From: Perkinsus marinus ATCC 50983
Lineage: Eukaryota > Perkinsozoa > Perkinsida > Perkinsidae
Assembly: GCF_000006405.1 (NCBI RefSeq)
Contig: NW_003207229.1
Location: 8,337 to 72,336, forward strand
Length of the DNA: 64,000 nucleotides
Direction: 5' to 3'
Part shown: piece by piece, positions 42,937 to 54,702 of the stretch
Position numbering within the stretch: position 1 is the first letter of the stretch
Layout of the letters: each line of letters begins with the position of its first letter
The notes under the pieces: model-generated
The model's database searches: none
Told to the model about the DNA's origin: nothing
The model's input: the letters and a program-made list of their open reading frames with translations, nothing else
Translations under genes and position numbers: made by a program

Positions 42937-43514
42937 TTTTTGGTTGACAATTCAGTTGCGGTGAAGTCTAGCTAATGATCACATATCTCTCGTGGTGCAA
43001 CTCTGGATTTCAACAGAATTTTTTACTGGTAGCTAGTTGTTTTCGATCGGCTTCGCGCTGAACGATAGCCCTGTGTCGTGTTTGTCAAATATTCCTCTCT
43101 CGGCCACTAGCACATTGTTGTGTCTGAGAAGTGTACCGATCTCGCGAATATAACACTACTGTCTGCTTCTGTTCATATTCAGTGTCAATGTGTTGTATCA
43201 TCCGGCATTGGTAGTATGATAAGTGATTGTAAGCCAAACTTCGATCGCTGATTACTACGAAATAAAGTGACTTACGAATAAAGGAAGCAAAAGTGGTACA
43301 ACGACTCCTCCTCTCGACGAGATTCATATTTCCTCCGGTATGAATGAGCCCTTGAAAGAGTAGTTCATCAGCAGAATTCTTCATGGGTCCTTCAATTGGG
43401 CGATACACTCGAGTTCGACACCAGGTCGAGAGAACAGGTCCAGGGGAATGTTGAGGATGTACAGGCTGTCCCTATGCTGGAGACCGAGAAATCCCTCAGT
43501 ACATCTAATTACAT
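42937..43514. other. no gene seen
   Basis: No supported exon. It leads into the minisatellite array. Confidence 0.35.
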
Positions 43515-44165
43515 TGGGAGGGGCACCTATGCCACTACACCAAGATGTGCCTTAGTACGATCAACTGAATGGGAAGGGGCACCTATGCCACTACACCAAG
43601 ATATGCCTTAGTACGATCAATTAAATGGGAAGGGGCACCTATGCCACTACACCAAGATTTGCCTTAGTACGATCAACTGAATGGGAAGGGGCACCTATGC
43701 CACTACACCAAGATATGCCCCAGTACGATCAATTAAATGGAAAGGGGTACCTATGCCACTACACCAAGATATGCCTTAGTACGATCAATTTCAAGACATG
43801 CCTTAGAGCCATCAACTACATTGAGAAGGGCACCTATGCCGCCGCCTGAAGATGTGCCTCAATACGATCGATTATATTGAGAGGGGCACCTATGCCGCCG
43901 CCTGAAGATATGCCTCAATACGATCGATTACATTGAGAGGGGCACCTATGCCGCCGCCTGAAGATATGCCTTAATACGATCGATTACGTTTAGAGGGGCA
44001 CCTATGCCGCCGCCTGAACATATGCCTTAATACGATCGATTACGTTTAGAGGGGCACCTATGCCGCCTGAAGATATGCCTTAATACGATCGATTACGTTT
44101 AGAGGGGCACCTATGCCGCCGCCTGGAGATGTGCCTTAATACGATCGATTACATCGGGAAGGGTA
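43515..44165. repeat. 56-bp minisatellite, about 11-12 copies, two sequence classes
   Basis: Each unit contains GGGGCACCTATGCC, a class-specific part, ATATGCCTTA and TACGATC. Class A (left, about five units) has ACTACACCA and ends CAATTAAAT or CAACTGAAT. Class B (right, about six units) has GCCGCCTGA and ends CGATTACATT or CGATTACGTT. A hybrid or shortened unit lies near 43790-43850 at the switch, and one class B unit lacks one GCC. The 56-bp period is not a multiple of 3, so the array is not a protein repeat. There are no unique spacers. Confidence 0.95.
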
Positions 44166-44331
44166 GCTGGGATTGGAAATTGCGGGTATCAATTTCACTG
44201 TTCGTGGAGCCGGTTCCGCTGAAAGCAGATGGATTCGATGGTTCTGTTCATGAACAAGATGCTTGAAAAGTGCAGATGAAAAACACAACAGTTCGGGTCG
44301 GTAAAGCAAACGTGACAGCTGGCAGATCCCT
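44166..44331. other. spacer
   Basis: Probable 3' UTR of the minus-strand gene to the right. No element was recognised. Confidence 0.3.
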
Positions 44332-45891
44332 CTAATTCATGGTTTCAATTGTCTGGTACTTTTTCCATAAAGCTGTTAAGACTCGTACACAGCTCAACCG
44401 CGCCTCGCCAGCCCATCCAGTTGAGAACAGATAACGGAACGTATCTTCACCAGCCCAGTATACTAAAATTATAATCAAGGTCAGAGTGAGGTAACTCACC
44501 CGCCCGGATCTACACACGAGACGACCTTCAATGATGTACCATCGGCTTCTCTGGCGAGAGGCTCTATGACCCATCCACCGAGATGTTGGTGGGCCCTAGT
44601 ATGCCCTTCCTTGACGGATATGTTGAACCTAGACTCACTTGGTGCTCTGCTGACATTTAGACAGGGATAACTCGTCAGAATTCGTTGAATAAGTCCATCA
44701 AGGAATGAGTTCTCTCCCAGTTGATTAGGATTTTTTACGCTCAGCCTTGCACTGGAAAAGCCACGCCAAGTAACGAGATCACGAACTGGTGAATTCAATT
44801 GTTCGTCTATTTCACGCAGCTTACGCATCTGTTCCCTCGCTACTGAAGGCTATGATACTCCTGTCGTCCTGCTCGTGGCATGTCCGAAACTGCAGAACCT
44901 TTCAGCAGTGTTTGTGTTTCGTATTAATACGGAACTGTGACACCTCTCTTGCACTGACAGTGAACGGCACACCCGCATAGGTGCATCTGACCAGCTCCAA
45001 AGACCCCTGTTGAAGGAGGTCTCCTCGGACACTTATCACCTACATCTGCATGCATACCACTCAAGTAGCTAGGACAGGGAGCACCTCCGATCCCGTGCAC
45101 TGGGAGTTCCACTCCTCTTCACTTCTCATGGACATGACTTCGCGGACCCTATTCCAGCGTTGACCACGGAAGTGCACCGTTATTCGCCACTGCGACAGGG
45201 CCTTCTCACCGGCCTTGGCGCTTCCCACCGTCAATGAGCGTTTCTCGACATAGACGTAATGCGGTTGGTTTTGGATATGTACAAATTCGAAGCCGTTAGG
45301 ATTCGCCTCCGTACCCTCAGGTAGTGCGAGAACTTCCAAAACTCTCTCAACTAGTGCCGAGCCTTTTGGAGCGTCCAAGTGCTCGTTAACCCGTTCAATG
45401 AGAGGTGGAACGGTCTCCCGCTCATCCATGGGTTTTTCGATACGTTGATGGGTAGATGCGCGCATCCCCATTCGACGGAAGATAAGGATGAGTAAGGTTG
45501 ATACAGTGCAGAAGAGTCCCAAGCGGAACAGAGGATAACCGCAAGCGAATATCCTTATCTCGACAAGTTGATCAACTATGGCCAGCATTTCGAGGACTTC
45601 CCACGAATAACGGGAGGCCAACATACCGGAAGCAACCGAGCTGACTGCCACCACAGTCAACGAGATACCAGCGGTTACGATCAAAGGACTGTACAGCGCT
45701 GCTGACTGATCGAGGGGTTTCGGAGAAGTCTCCTCGGCCACTGTTTCAACTGCTCTTCTAGTTCCTCTGGAGATGGAGGACGCGGCCTGATCGAATTCCA
45801 GTTGTTCGTCATTGACGAAGGTTTCTGCGCACCATCGGCCCAAGCCGATCAGCATAGACATTGGGTCTACAACTAAGGAACTGCTCCTCAA
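44332..45891 (-). CDS. two-helix membrane protein with a START-like lipid-binding domain
   Basis: Exon 1 (about 45072-45891) encodes an N-terminal part with two hydrophobic helices (SPLIVTAGISLTVVAVSSVA and LFCTVSTLLILIF) and then a soluble region with ANPNGFEFVHIQ, EKRSLTVGSAKAGEKALSQW and VREVMSMRSEEEWNSQCTG. Splicing adds ISVRGDLLQQGSLELVRCTY, FRTCHEQDDRSIIAFSSEGT and a block with LGENSFLDGLIQRIL, SRFNISVKEGHTRAHQHLGG, WVIEPLAREADGTSLKVVSC and VDPGG. GGWVIEP followed by a strand and VDPGG resembles the C-terminal half of START domains. The order membrane helices then START occurs in MLN64-like lipid-transfer proteins. The last exon near 44332-44470 is uncertain. The gene is well supported; the START call is moderate. 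Confidence 0.55.
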
Positions 45892-46008
45892 GGCGTACCT
45901 TAAAAATAGGAATCCCCAACGCTCCTCACTTGAGGAACGCGTCCTATAACATTACATTAATAAGAAACCTTAGGTAGTCCAACTTCACGCCTCACAACGT
46001 GGGGCGTG
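45892..46008. promoter_or_regulatory. short divergent intergenic region
   Basis: 117 bp separates the start of the START-like gene (-) from the start of the next gene (+), so both promoters must fit here or overlap coding sequence. It contains ACGCCTCACAACGTGGGGCGT, a small imperfect inverted repeat. No TATA-like element is certain. Confidence 0.4.
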
Positions 46009-47056
46009 ATGACCGCGATGTGTGCGTTGTGTTCCGTGGGCGCGCGCTACAATTTATGGCGCGTGACCCGTACGATGAGCGTCTTAATGATGGACAGTCG
46101 AGACTGGAGTGAGGGCTTCCTTAGTTTGGAGAGCCTCCAGCGAAGCATACCTCAATTGTATATGTGGCGGGAGGACCCCCGATGCCTCTAGGCTAGAGGA
46201 CATGCAAGGACGGTTAGCAGAGATGCTTATTGATGGCTTGATGATTGCCGGATGTCTTGTCTGTGACAGGCTCGGAAATGATGCTGAGAGATACGGAGAG
46301 GGTCGGGTAGCCCCATGTCGTCATCACAAGTGCAACATTACTACGACCCTAACAATGTTAGGGTACTATTTCGTGCTCAAGGTATCTCGGCAAGGTCTCT
46401 TAGAGGTTGCTACTCTGGACAGAGAACTTCTCTCAGAAATCAGCTGATGTGCGCTATGTATTTATGCCACGGCCGCTCAACTGCTTACACGTCTGTCGAG
46501 TGGCTATCATCATCTCCATGACAGGCCACAAGTCCTTGGGCAGCTTTTCACTGATTCTTTCAAAACTTGGGAGCAGGGCTGTGACGTAATCAAGTTTATG
46601 GAAGACCTATGCATCAGGCACATCATGACTCGAATAGAGAGTGAAGTGCGCCCTATTAGATATTGTGATTCTATACCAGACGATCTGGAACTCAGGGTCG
46701 GCACTTGGTGGGAAACTGCAGAAATGTCGCACGGCGGCACCTTTTCAACTACCAACACGCGAGAACTGCTGCGCGCGGGCATGTGCAATAACGGCTTTCA
46801 CAGCTTTACTGCATCGATTTTTGTAGTAAAAGGCGCCGAAAAGTTTTCATATTCTGAGCGTGTTGGGTTATTCACTTGGTTTAGGAGCAATCGCAGGAGC
46901 TCATTGGTCACCCCGATGGCTAATTTTTTTCTGCACGCTCTCATCCTCGGTCCTCTAGTGAGATATTTAACTTCACCAGCCAGGAATTGGTCCCAAAGGA
47001 CAGGTAGAAAGGCAACGCGTCGACAGGTGTTGCCGACCTCACCCTGTTTGGTGTGA
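46009..47056 (+). CDS. unidentified protein gene, several exons
   Basis: Plus-strand blocks with good coding character are ASRLEDMQGRLAEMLIDGLM to CDRLGNDAERYGE (about 46175-46305), SSQVQHYYDPNNVRVLFRAQ (46318-46380), ENFSQKSADVRYVFMPRPLN (46423-46490) and PQVLGQLFTDSFKTWEQGCD, VIKFMEDLCIRHIMTRIESE, VRPIRYCDSIPDDLELRVGT and WWETAEMSHGGTFSTTNTRE (46530-46770), then an open frame to 47056. One clear 41-nt intron (GTATCTCGG to GGACAG) lies at about 46381-46421. I recognise no family. The start at 46009 is the first ATG of an open stretch that also holds a variant of the shared intron motif (46051-46069), so the 5' structure may differ. Confidence 0.5.
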
Positions 47057-47062
47057 TCAGGG

Positions 47063-48406
47063 ATGGCGTTGGCAGTAGCGGTGCTAGCGTTGGTTGCAAT
47101 GAATGAGATACAAAGGCCAGAGGAGAACTGCTACGAGCTGCTCGGTCTGGATCCGGCCGGAACAATCACTAGTAGTAGACTCGTGTGGTCGTCGGCACTT
47201 GAAGAGGCGTGTTGAGATACTCTGTTGGAGCTTTGCAATCGGATGATGATCATTCCAAATCGTTGCAACTATCGTCGAAGTTGAGGGTTATGTGATATAA
47301 CTCGTACCACACCTCCGAATCCTCAGCGTGCACCATAGGGGTCATTTGTATGTGACGAGAGCCATCGTGTCGCGGTTTTTGGTCTCGTTATGGAAGAGTC
47401 TCTTCCTTTCAGAGGGGGACATGTCAAGAGCTTACCGGCAAGCATCGTTGCAATATCATCCGGACCGAAATCCGACCCCGGAGGGTGAGGTAAGCTCTCT
47501 CAATATGTAGCGGTGCCATCGTTGTTGTCGTCGTGGTGTCAGGCTATGTTTATGAAGATTGCACAGTGTCAGGAGCTGCTCTCGGACCCACAGAGAAGGA
47601 GGATATATGACAGATTTGGTGCTGTTTCTAACGAGCAAATGGCCGCGGTAGGACCCCCGTGTGGAATTCATCAGCACTAGCATAGTGTTGTCATTCAGAT
47701 GGACGAAAGCCTTTACACGATGATGGCGTCGGTGTCGATGATCAAGTATTTTATTGAGTTCATATTGGGCCTTCTTTTCACCGCTACCTCTGATCTCAAT
47801 GCAGCACGCTATTGGATAACACTGTATCTCCTTTTCACATTCACTTGTGAGATCCTGATGAAGTTCATAGGTGAGTCGTCGTTACGATTTGAGAAAGGAG
47901 TGGTATGAAACGCTTTGTAGGTTACGGTGGTATGTTCTCCTTTGTACCTGTGTTGGGAAGCTTTCGAACTTTTGAGAAGGTGGAGGCACTCAAGGACTTG
48001 TTTCCGGTAGTTCCCCACTTATTACCATTCTCTAATACCACACTCTGCGCACATCCTGGCATGGTAAACTCCAAGGTTTGATTCAGGCGATACTCTCTGG
48101 CAGCATATTGTTATCGAGAGCTCTCTATGTGGACAGGAAAAGAGGAATGCAATATGTCTTGGCTCATGTGGTGAAATCAAACAACGACATGGCTGTGTAT
48201 GTGAAAGCACGAGGTTAGTCAATTGTGCTACCGCGGTGTCGTTGGACAAAGCATCGATCTTAGCTGACGACCCACTCAAGGGTGGGAAGAGCACAGTGCC
48301 TGATGCAGCTGCAAAGACTATGATGGGCGGTCACAATGTGGAGATCGCCAGTATGCTAGAACCAGCAGATGGCCATCAACCTAAGAGTAACATGGAGTTG
48401 ACATAA
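47063..48406 (+). CDS. membrane-anchored DnaJ (J-domain) co-chaperone
   Basis: Begins MALAVAVLALVAMNEIQRPE, a signal or anchor helix, then ENCYELLGLDPAGTIT. An intron of about 225 nt leads to GDMSRAYRQASLQYHPDRNP with the HPD tripeptide that activates Hsp70. Then KIAQCQELLSDPQRRRIYDR completes J-domain helices III and IV. The next exons are membrane-spanning: MIKYFIEFILGLLFTATSD, YWITLYLLFTFTCEILMKFI, GGMFSFVPVLGSFRTFEKVE, ILSGSILLSRAL. Then VLAHVVKSNNDMAVYVKARA and a polar end KSNMELT. Introns are about 50-70 nt apart from the first. The layout (leader, J-domain, several helices) fits an ER or other endomembrane J-protein that recruits Hsp70 to a membrane. All junctions are in phase. Confidence 0.8.
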
Positions 48407-48504
48407 TCGTCTTTTAGGCGGTGGAATTGAATCATCATCTCGGCTTTTTGGATGCTTGTTAGTGTGTTGATTAAGGAATTAATTTCTCAGATACTCAACC
48501 GTTT

Positions 48505-48717
48505 ATGGACCACACTGTCGTGTCTGGTAAGGAGACCCAACCCCATAGCGAGCAAGAGCAATCGTCTGAAGGACCGCAGATGGGGATCCGGCAGGCCCAA
48601 CCACCGAGTACCTTTCAGAGGATACTCAACTTCATTTTCTGGCTTTATGTTGTTAATCAAGTCGTCATTCTTGTGAAGAGCCTATTCGGAACAGGGGCGC
48701 CTCCAGAAGGTCCCTAA
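48505..48717 (+). CDS. small membrane protein or N-terminal exon, unidentified
   Basis: The frame starts MDHTVVSGKETQPHSEQEQS and has a glutamine-rich polar N-terminus. One hydrophobic helix (ILNFIFWLYVVNQVVILV) follows, then KSLFGTGAPPEGP and a stop. A polar Q/P-rich leader before one helix is seen at the start of CLPTM1-type proteins, but the resemblance is weak. Open stretches to the right (48725-48865; 49031-49150 with FVNISFEGDYYKSNIF) could be further exons. Start and extent are uncertain. Confidence 0.35.
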   Translation: MDHTVVSGKETQPHSEQEQSSEGPQMGIRQAQPPSTFQRILNFIFWLYVVNQVVILVKSLFGTGAPPEGP

Positions 48718-49257
48718 ATAGGTTTCGATCATACTACTGTTGGTTCTGTTGAGTTGGCATCAATCAACGTAATGATGATGAGGAGCCAACAAGAAAGTGC
48801 CAATGGTTCCTCACTGAGTGCAACTTATGACGGTCCTCTTGATCTACCGCCAAGTAGAGAGCTCGCTTGACTGTCAGCATGACTAACTTAAGTTGGAGGA
48901 AGAGATTTATTGCTAGTCATAGTCCGTCGTATAGACTATGTAATGTTCCGATTTCTATAGTGGTGTGTATTCAAACGGTGTGGCATTCCCCTGCTGAACA
49001 CTGGTCTTCTCGCTATTATGACTTCTTGCGTTGGAACTCTTTGTCAATATCAGTTTCGAGGGTGACTACTACAAAAGCAATATTTTCCTATCGATCACTA
49101 CATCGGAATCCAATCACGGTAGCACTACCAGCTCTGGTATGTGGTCAGTAATGTTGCTGAGGCGTTGCTTGTATTATCATCCCAGGAAAAACGCTCTATT
49201 GTTAGTGTGTACACTCACCATTCAGTTGACTATAATCAGCAAACACTGTGAAAGTAT

Positions 49258-52200
49258 GGCAGAAACCCCGGCCCATACTCCTCCTCGTTGGGTGACTGAA
49301 ATCATCAACGGACGACTTCACACTGAAGAAATGAAGATAACCCAACACGTGGTCAGAGAGTGTGTGCAGTGCCGATTTAGGGTAATTTAGACATCCCTAC
49401 AAGGGCCTTGTATGAGGCATACATATTCAGCCGTGCAAGTATAGCAACTCCCTTGCTGCGGAAGGTGTAGACTCATTCGTGAGCTCCGTCGAGAGAGCCG
49501 TTCAACGATACGAGCCCTATCCCAACAGCATTAGTGAATGCTTGGTGAAAGAAGCGAAGCTGAGATCACGACGAGAATACAACTGGGCAAACTAGAGCAT
49601 CTAGAGCCATTGGACTAGAGCCGCTGGATTCAGTTACTCCAACGTTTGTGTGTATGGGGATCAGAGGCCATACCTGAGGTAGATAGAAAGAAAATGAAGG
49701 TATGGTCAACCAGGCTCACCTTTTCATTGAAAGGCAGCAGCAATAAGCTTTCAGAGTGGTCCTTGAGCCAGGATCCTAATGCAGAACGACTTGAACTATC
49801 AGGCGTGGAGGCCTGAAGACGAACAAGACTGTTTTGAAATGGTACATTGTAGCCGAGCCTGGGGTGACGCAGAGCTTCTCTACATGGCCACTGGCATGCT
49901 GCTTCTGTTGTCGCTTCCTCCTCTGATAGTGCCCTTGTGTTCATAATGTAGTGCCTACCTGGAGTGAGAACGTTGATATGCCGTATAGAGCAGTGACCCT
50001 AGGGGAAGTACAAAAGGCTCAAGCAAAGCTACAGAAGGCACTTCTCTCTGCGGCCAAGGGTAGAAGACTCAGCAGAATGGTAACCAAGAAAGCTTAGCTA
50101 GCATTGTTACGGAAGGTGGCAGATGCAACCTGTACTAGAGAACAACGAAAATCTGGAAAGTTCCTTGGAAAAACAAGAGTCAGACATTCTGAAGGAAATC
50201 GAACGGGTGATGACAAATCTGCGGAATGAACAGACACGCTTGGGGGAGGAAAGGAAATCATTGAAAGAAGAGAGGAGGGCCACTGTTTTCGAGAGGAGGA
50301 GTGAGCGAATACCATCAGGCGATGAGAACGTGTTGGTCTCAGCCTTGCAAGCCTTTGCAGTGCAAGCGGAGGAGTTGAAGGGAAAACTTAGGGTGAGCTG
50401 CTGTAGCTCACTGCTTGTGGATGCCTCAATATGCATGGTCAGAGCACAGTGCGCACACTACAGCGAAATAACGACCAAGAGAGGCACACTTCAGAGCTTC
50501 GGCCGGGGATAGCTGGCTTGCAGGCTGCCATCCCTCCCTTGCCGAGTGCATCAGTACTCCATCCAGCAGATAGAGATCAAGCTGTGGAGATGCTGAGTAG
50601 AACAACTAAAGAGCTCGAGAAAGTGGGTCGTCCAGGAGAGCAATGCCTATGTCACTCGCTAGGTAACAGACGAGCGAGATCTGGCTCTATCAGAGGCTCG
50701 AATGTTGAAGGTGGAACTGGACAAGCGCGAACAGAAGGTGAGCTGGTGCATTATCATCATCATCGACCATGAGTACAGCGCCAGTAGCAGATACACTCTC
50801 TCACTGAACGATGCGGAGATCTTCAGCACGACGACGCTCAGGAAGAGGTATGGTCTCTCAACGCTATTGAATGGGATCGCTAACTCCAGCTGCGACGCTT
50901 GCGGGAGAAAGTAGCCCTCCTTGAGGAGTCTGCTACTCTGAAGGAAGACGTTGGTATGTTGCCGGCAACTACAGCTCCTCTAATCTCTGCAGAGTTTCCA
51001 CCGGTAGTGTTTGTCGACCCAGTAAGGATTCCGTCAACTTGCAACCATTCGAGGCACTCATCCCTGCAGGTTTTACCCTCTCTATCAAGCTCGCTGACGA
51101 CTACACCAAGGAGTGAGCAACTCTACGAAGACTCTATGAACAAGTGCTCCCTTCCTCAGACGGCGATAACGAAGAAGAGGATGATGACCGAGGGACACTC
51201 GAGAGGCTCATAGATGCACTTACTGGTCGAGGAGAGGACGAGACCGAGACAGAACGTAGAGGTTTCTCATCACCATTCACGGACTGAACGTGGCGGTCAG
51301 ATGTGCTGCATTCTCTGGAGCATGTCGTTGAACGGCTGAGTCAAAGGTGCCGAGTACTCGAGGCTGCTGTAGTTGATGCCAAACAAGAGCTCAAGTGGTG
51401 GCGAACTGGTGGTGGTACCGCCACTTTCAATGAGTAAGATCCTCGTAACGTGTAGGGATGAGGGATGAATCATCGTGTCCATCAACCCTCTTCTCAGAGC
51501 CTATGCGAAGGTGATGGCTGAAAATGAGCGTCATCTGCGGCTCGAGGGACAGAGGCATTCGAAAGAGAAGTCCGACTTGCGGCACAGCCTCGCACAGAAA
51601 GAGAACAAGAGGGTAGGCTTTCGAACTGAAGTAGGTCCGGTATCAGTTCAGCAGTGTAGGCCCGCTACGAGGAGCTTTGGCGGAGGTCACTGAGGTTACT
51701 GCTAGACAATAAGAAGGACTATTTGCTCGGCCTCTACTTCCACGCTTGGAGTAAATATGCTTCATCACAAAACGGCGATAGGGAGATAGGAAGACTCAAT
51801 GCCGTTGTGTTCAGTCAAAGTCGGAAAGGTGAGAGCTGGACTGTTGAGGATACTGCTCGCATTCACCGTGCTCCGTGACTGTAGATAAGCAAAGTTTCCA
51901 GACGCCAAAGATTCTCATTCAACAATGCCGATCCTTGCAAGACGAGAACGAATCGCTTCGACAGCGAGTGAATGAGGTGACGCTGTAGCTGCTCCCGCCT
52001 TCATCTCCAATTAGCAGCAATCTCTTTATCAGGTCGAGGAAGAGCTCTATCGGCACCGAACTGGATCCCTATAGTGGGAGACTTGTCTTGCACTACCATG
52101 TACACTTTCTCTGTACCGTAACTCCATTTCGGAGGTTTTTTGAGTTGAGTACTGGGAGAATTATTTTGCTAAGTTGTAGAGGCTTAGGTCAAGGGGAAAA

Positions 52201-52450
52201 TGAGAATTGTTGACAACTGGAACGAAAAGAGAGCCTCATAGGAACGAAGGAGTTGTCGTAGTCTCCAATCTAACCTCAATACTCACGAGTATCAGCCTAC
52301 ACAGCATTCTGACGTGTTGGGCGCCTTGTAGGAGCACCAATGAGAAGTCTCGTCGGTCCTTCAAATCGAGCCGTTTAACTCGTTCGCACTCTTGAAGAAA
52401 CTACCCAACTCATAATCAGGATGATGGAGACACAATACAAACGTGTTTAG
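49258..52450 (+). CDS. long coiled-coil protein, many exons
   Basis: Starts MAETPAHTPPRWVTEIINGR, LHTEEMKITQHVVRECVQCR. Later blocks: SSVERAVQRYEPYPNSISEC; MPYRAVTLGEVQKAQAKLQK; LEKQESDILKEIERVMTNLR then NEQTRLGEERKSLKEERRA; DQAVEMLSRTTKELEKV; RDLALSEARMLKVELDKREQ; RRLREKVALLEESATLKED; GTLERLIDALTGRGEDETE; HVVERLSQRCRVLEAAVVDA; RHLRLEGQRHSKEKSDLRHS; a segment DYLLGLYFHAWSKYASS; RSLQDENESLRQRVNEVT; and a C-terminal TQLIIRMMETQYKRV. Heptad-rich helices suggest a long coiled coil. The leucine/aromatic segment with HAWSKYA resembles units seen in centrin-binding or basal-body proteins, but only one was noticed. Introns are about 40-80 nt. The gene is likely real; exact exons are approximate and the function is inferred as structural. 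Confidence 0.6.
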
Positions 52451-53509
52451 CAAATCCAGTGAAGTACAACGTTACTGCAAACTTGTGTTTTGTCGTCATC
52501 GGGTATCATAGGGAGCATAGCTAGTTCACGGGTCTTTCGGTGGACATGAGTCGACCACAAATAGGAACATGCCAAACCCAGCGATCTTGCTCTTCCTTTT
52601 GTAGCAAGCATATAGCGGTCGTGTTCCACAACACAGCACTAGGTTTATGATACTCCTCGGTTCATTCATGTCTTGTTTTCAGCTCCATCTCTACCAAGTA
52701 TTCACTACGATAGTATTATCTCTTTGGATAATCAGAATAGGTAGGTAGTATCTTCGGGAGATGATCTCCCCAGTACTGAGACCACGGTTCGAATATCGAA
52801 ACGATTTATACTGGGGTACAGCATGGCCTGGTGGAACATCCGACTTTCAAGCCTCATGATACTTCAATGGTCCATTTTCTTACTGTGTATTGAAGCTTAG
52901 ATTGATGAACGATATTGTGTATAGGGACGTCCTGTCCAATAGGGTCTCTTACCATACTTCTTAAGACCCTGATTGGATGAGATAAACGTTATTCTGGTAC
53001 GACGGGCTATTACAGTGTCCCCCCCCAGGAGTGAACACTGGAATAGCCTCTTATCTTTATCTGACGATAAAAGGCGACACCCCTTATCACGTTGTACACC
53101 CTTCGTTTTGAATATGACAAACGTTGAAACGTGTGACATCGGCTGTGACTTGTATCGCCTCCCTAGTGTAACTCATAACGCAACCTTATATTGAATTACT
53201 CAATGGAGAGTTTATTATTAATCAACTTGCGAGTAGCAATGTGCTGTATCGTAATATACCCGATACTAAGTAGCTTCTTCCAACTCATAAATTGATACTC
53301 TAATAGTCCCCATTTCTACAACATCCAACGATCACCTTCGTAATGAAAGAAAATCGACGTTGTCTCTAGCGCTTCCACCGCCACATAGACGGTTGGAAAG
53401 GCAACAACTAGAAACGACTTCACCATATTCACCAAATGATAGTCACTATACTTATAGTAATTTCAACAGAGATCGGTTGAGATGGTGATGGCGAAGTACG
53501 CAACTCGAC
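52451..53509. other. gene-free stretch
   Basis: No supported exon. An imperfect inverted repeat near 52937-52977 pairs CCAATAGGGTCT with AGACCCTGATTGG. Confidence 0.4.
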
Positions 53510-54702
53510 TTAGTCATCACGGTCATCAGCAGCAACAACCTGCGGCGCCTTTTGAGCGACATTGGCATCAGCTGGATGGTCTTCTTTCTGACTACTCGAC
53601 CTGCGGCTTCTAGTATAGGTTCCGTCCTCCTTCAAGAATTGGTCCTCACGAACGAACAATTTACGTCCTTGGAGCTCGTAACCGTTATACTTTTCTAAAA
53701 GGAATTGCCTAACAGTTGAGAGCTACTCTAGCAGGTCTCACCAATAGCCTTCTGAGCTCCTTCAGGATCTTGGAAGAGGATGGTGGCAAAGCCCTTCGAC
53801 CTTCCATCCCAACCCTCAGCCATGTCGACACGGATCACGTCTCCACATTCGCGGAATAGATCCTTAAGATCTTGCCAGGCAGTCCTCCAAGGCAACTATT
53901 AGAGAAAGCATTAAAACAGGAGGGCACGGTCGAGGACAGTAGCTCACATTGCCAACATAGATCAGCCTGTGGACGTCCTTCTCGCCAACCTTCAATGGGC
54001 GAATTCTATCTCGGCCCTTGAAGCCCTTCCCCTTTCCTTTACCTAAGGAGCAACATACCAGGGGCGATGAGACAGACGATGACTGACCCTTGCCTTTGCC
54101 GCCCTTGCCCTTCCCCTGACGGGTAGTGGCAGCATCTTGATCCATCTCCTCGATGGGCCCGCGGTCCTCTCTGACGAATATCTTGCGTTTGCCGACCTCG
54201 GTATCATTGAGGGTGTCGATAGCCTTCTCGGCAGCCTCCTCAGTCTTGTATTCGACAAGACTGAGCGAACAGAAGTCGATGCCCGTAGTCTGGATGGTGA
54301 TGATGATGACTTACGCGCAACCCTTGGACTTGCCATCTCTACGAACCAGAATATCGACCGATTCCACATCACCAGCTGACTTCATATGATCACCTAGCTG
54401 ACTCTCGGTAACCTGACAGGAAAATAGGGTACTAGCGAAGGGACTCGAGTTGGTCCTTTCGGGAAAGGAGACTGAGATATGCCAAGGCGAATGTTCAGGA
54501 CACTATGCAGGGCCATATAGGAGACCAAGGGGCGTGACAGAGCGAAAGGGGATGCTTATATAGGGCAGTAGGATCGCTGTAGCTTTTCGGGGAATATCGA
54601 AAAACTCTGTGGGCGACTCAAAGGAGCGCCTCAGGTTAATCCCAGTAGACTCACCTCGAAATCCAGACTGCCAACGTACACACAACAAGCTTGGTTGACC
54701 AT
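53510..54702 (-). CDS. two-RRM RNA-binding protein, GBP2-like, with Gly-Lys-rich linker
   Basis: Starts MVNQACCVYVGSLDFE with the RNP2 strand of RRM1. A first intron of about 240 nt leads to VTESQLGDHMKSAGDVESVD, ILVRRDGKSKGCALVEYKTE (RNP1) and VGKRKIFVREDRGP. A basic linker with KGKGGKGKG and GKGKGKGFKGRDRIRP follows. RRM2 has RLIYVGNLPW (RNP2), DLFRECGDVIRVDMAEGWDG, SKGFATILFQDPEGAQKAI (RNP1) and GRKLFVREDQFLKEDGTY. It ends in a serine and acidic tail to the stop at 53510. Intron junctions are in phase (about 30-55 nt). Gbp2/Hrb1-type proteins bind mRNA or G-rich single-stranded telomeric repeats; related GBP2 proteins are known in apicomplexans. Which role applies here cannot be told. Confidence 0.88.

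Noticed and set aside
43515-44165. CRISPR-like array
   Set aside because: Repeats are tandem with no unique spacers, and the genome is eukaryotic; it is a minisatellite.
49630-49944. Minus-strand ORF of 104 codons
   Set aside because: No start context or splice partners; it lies inside the plus-strand coiled-coil gene.
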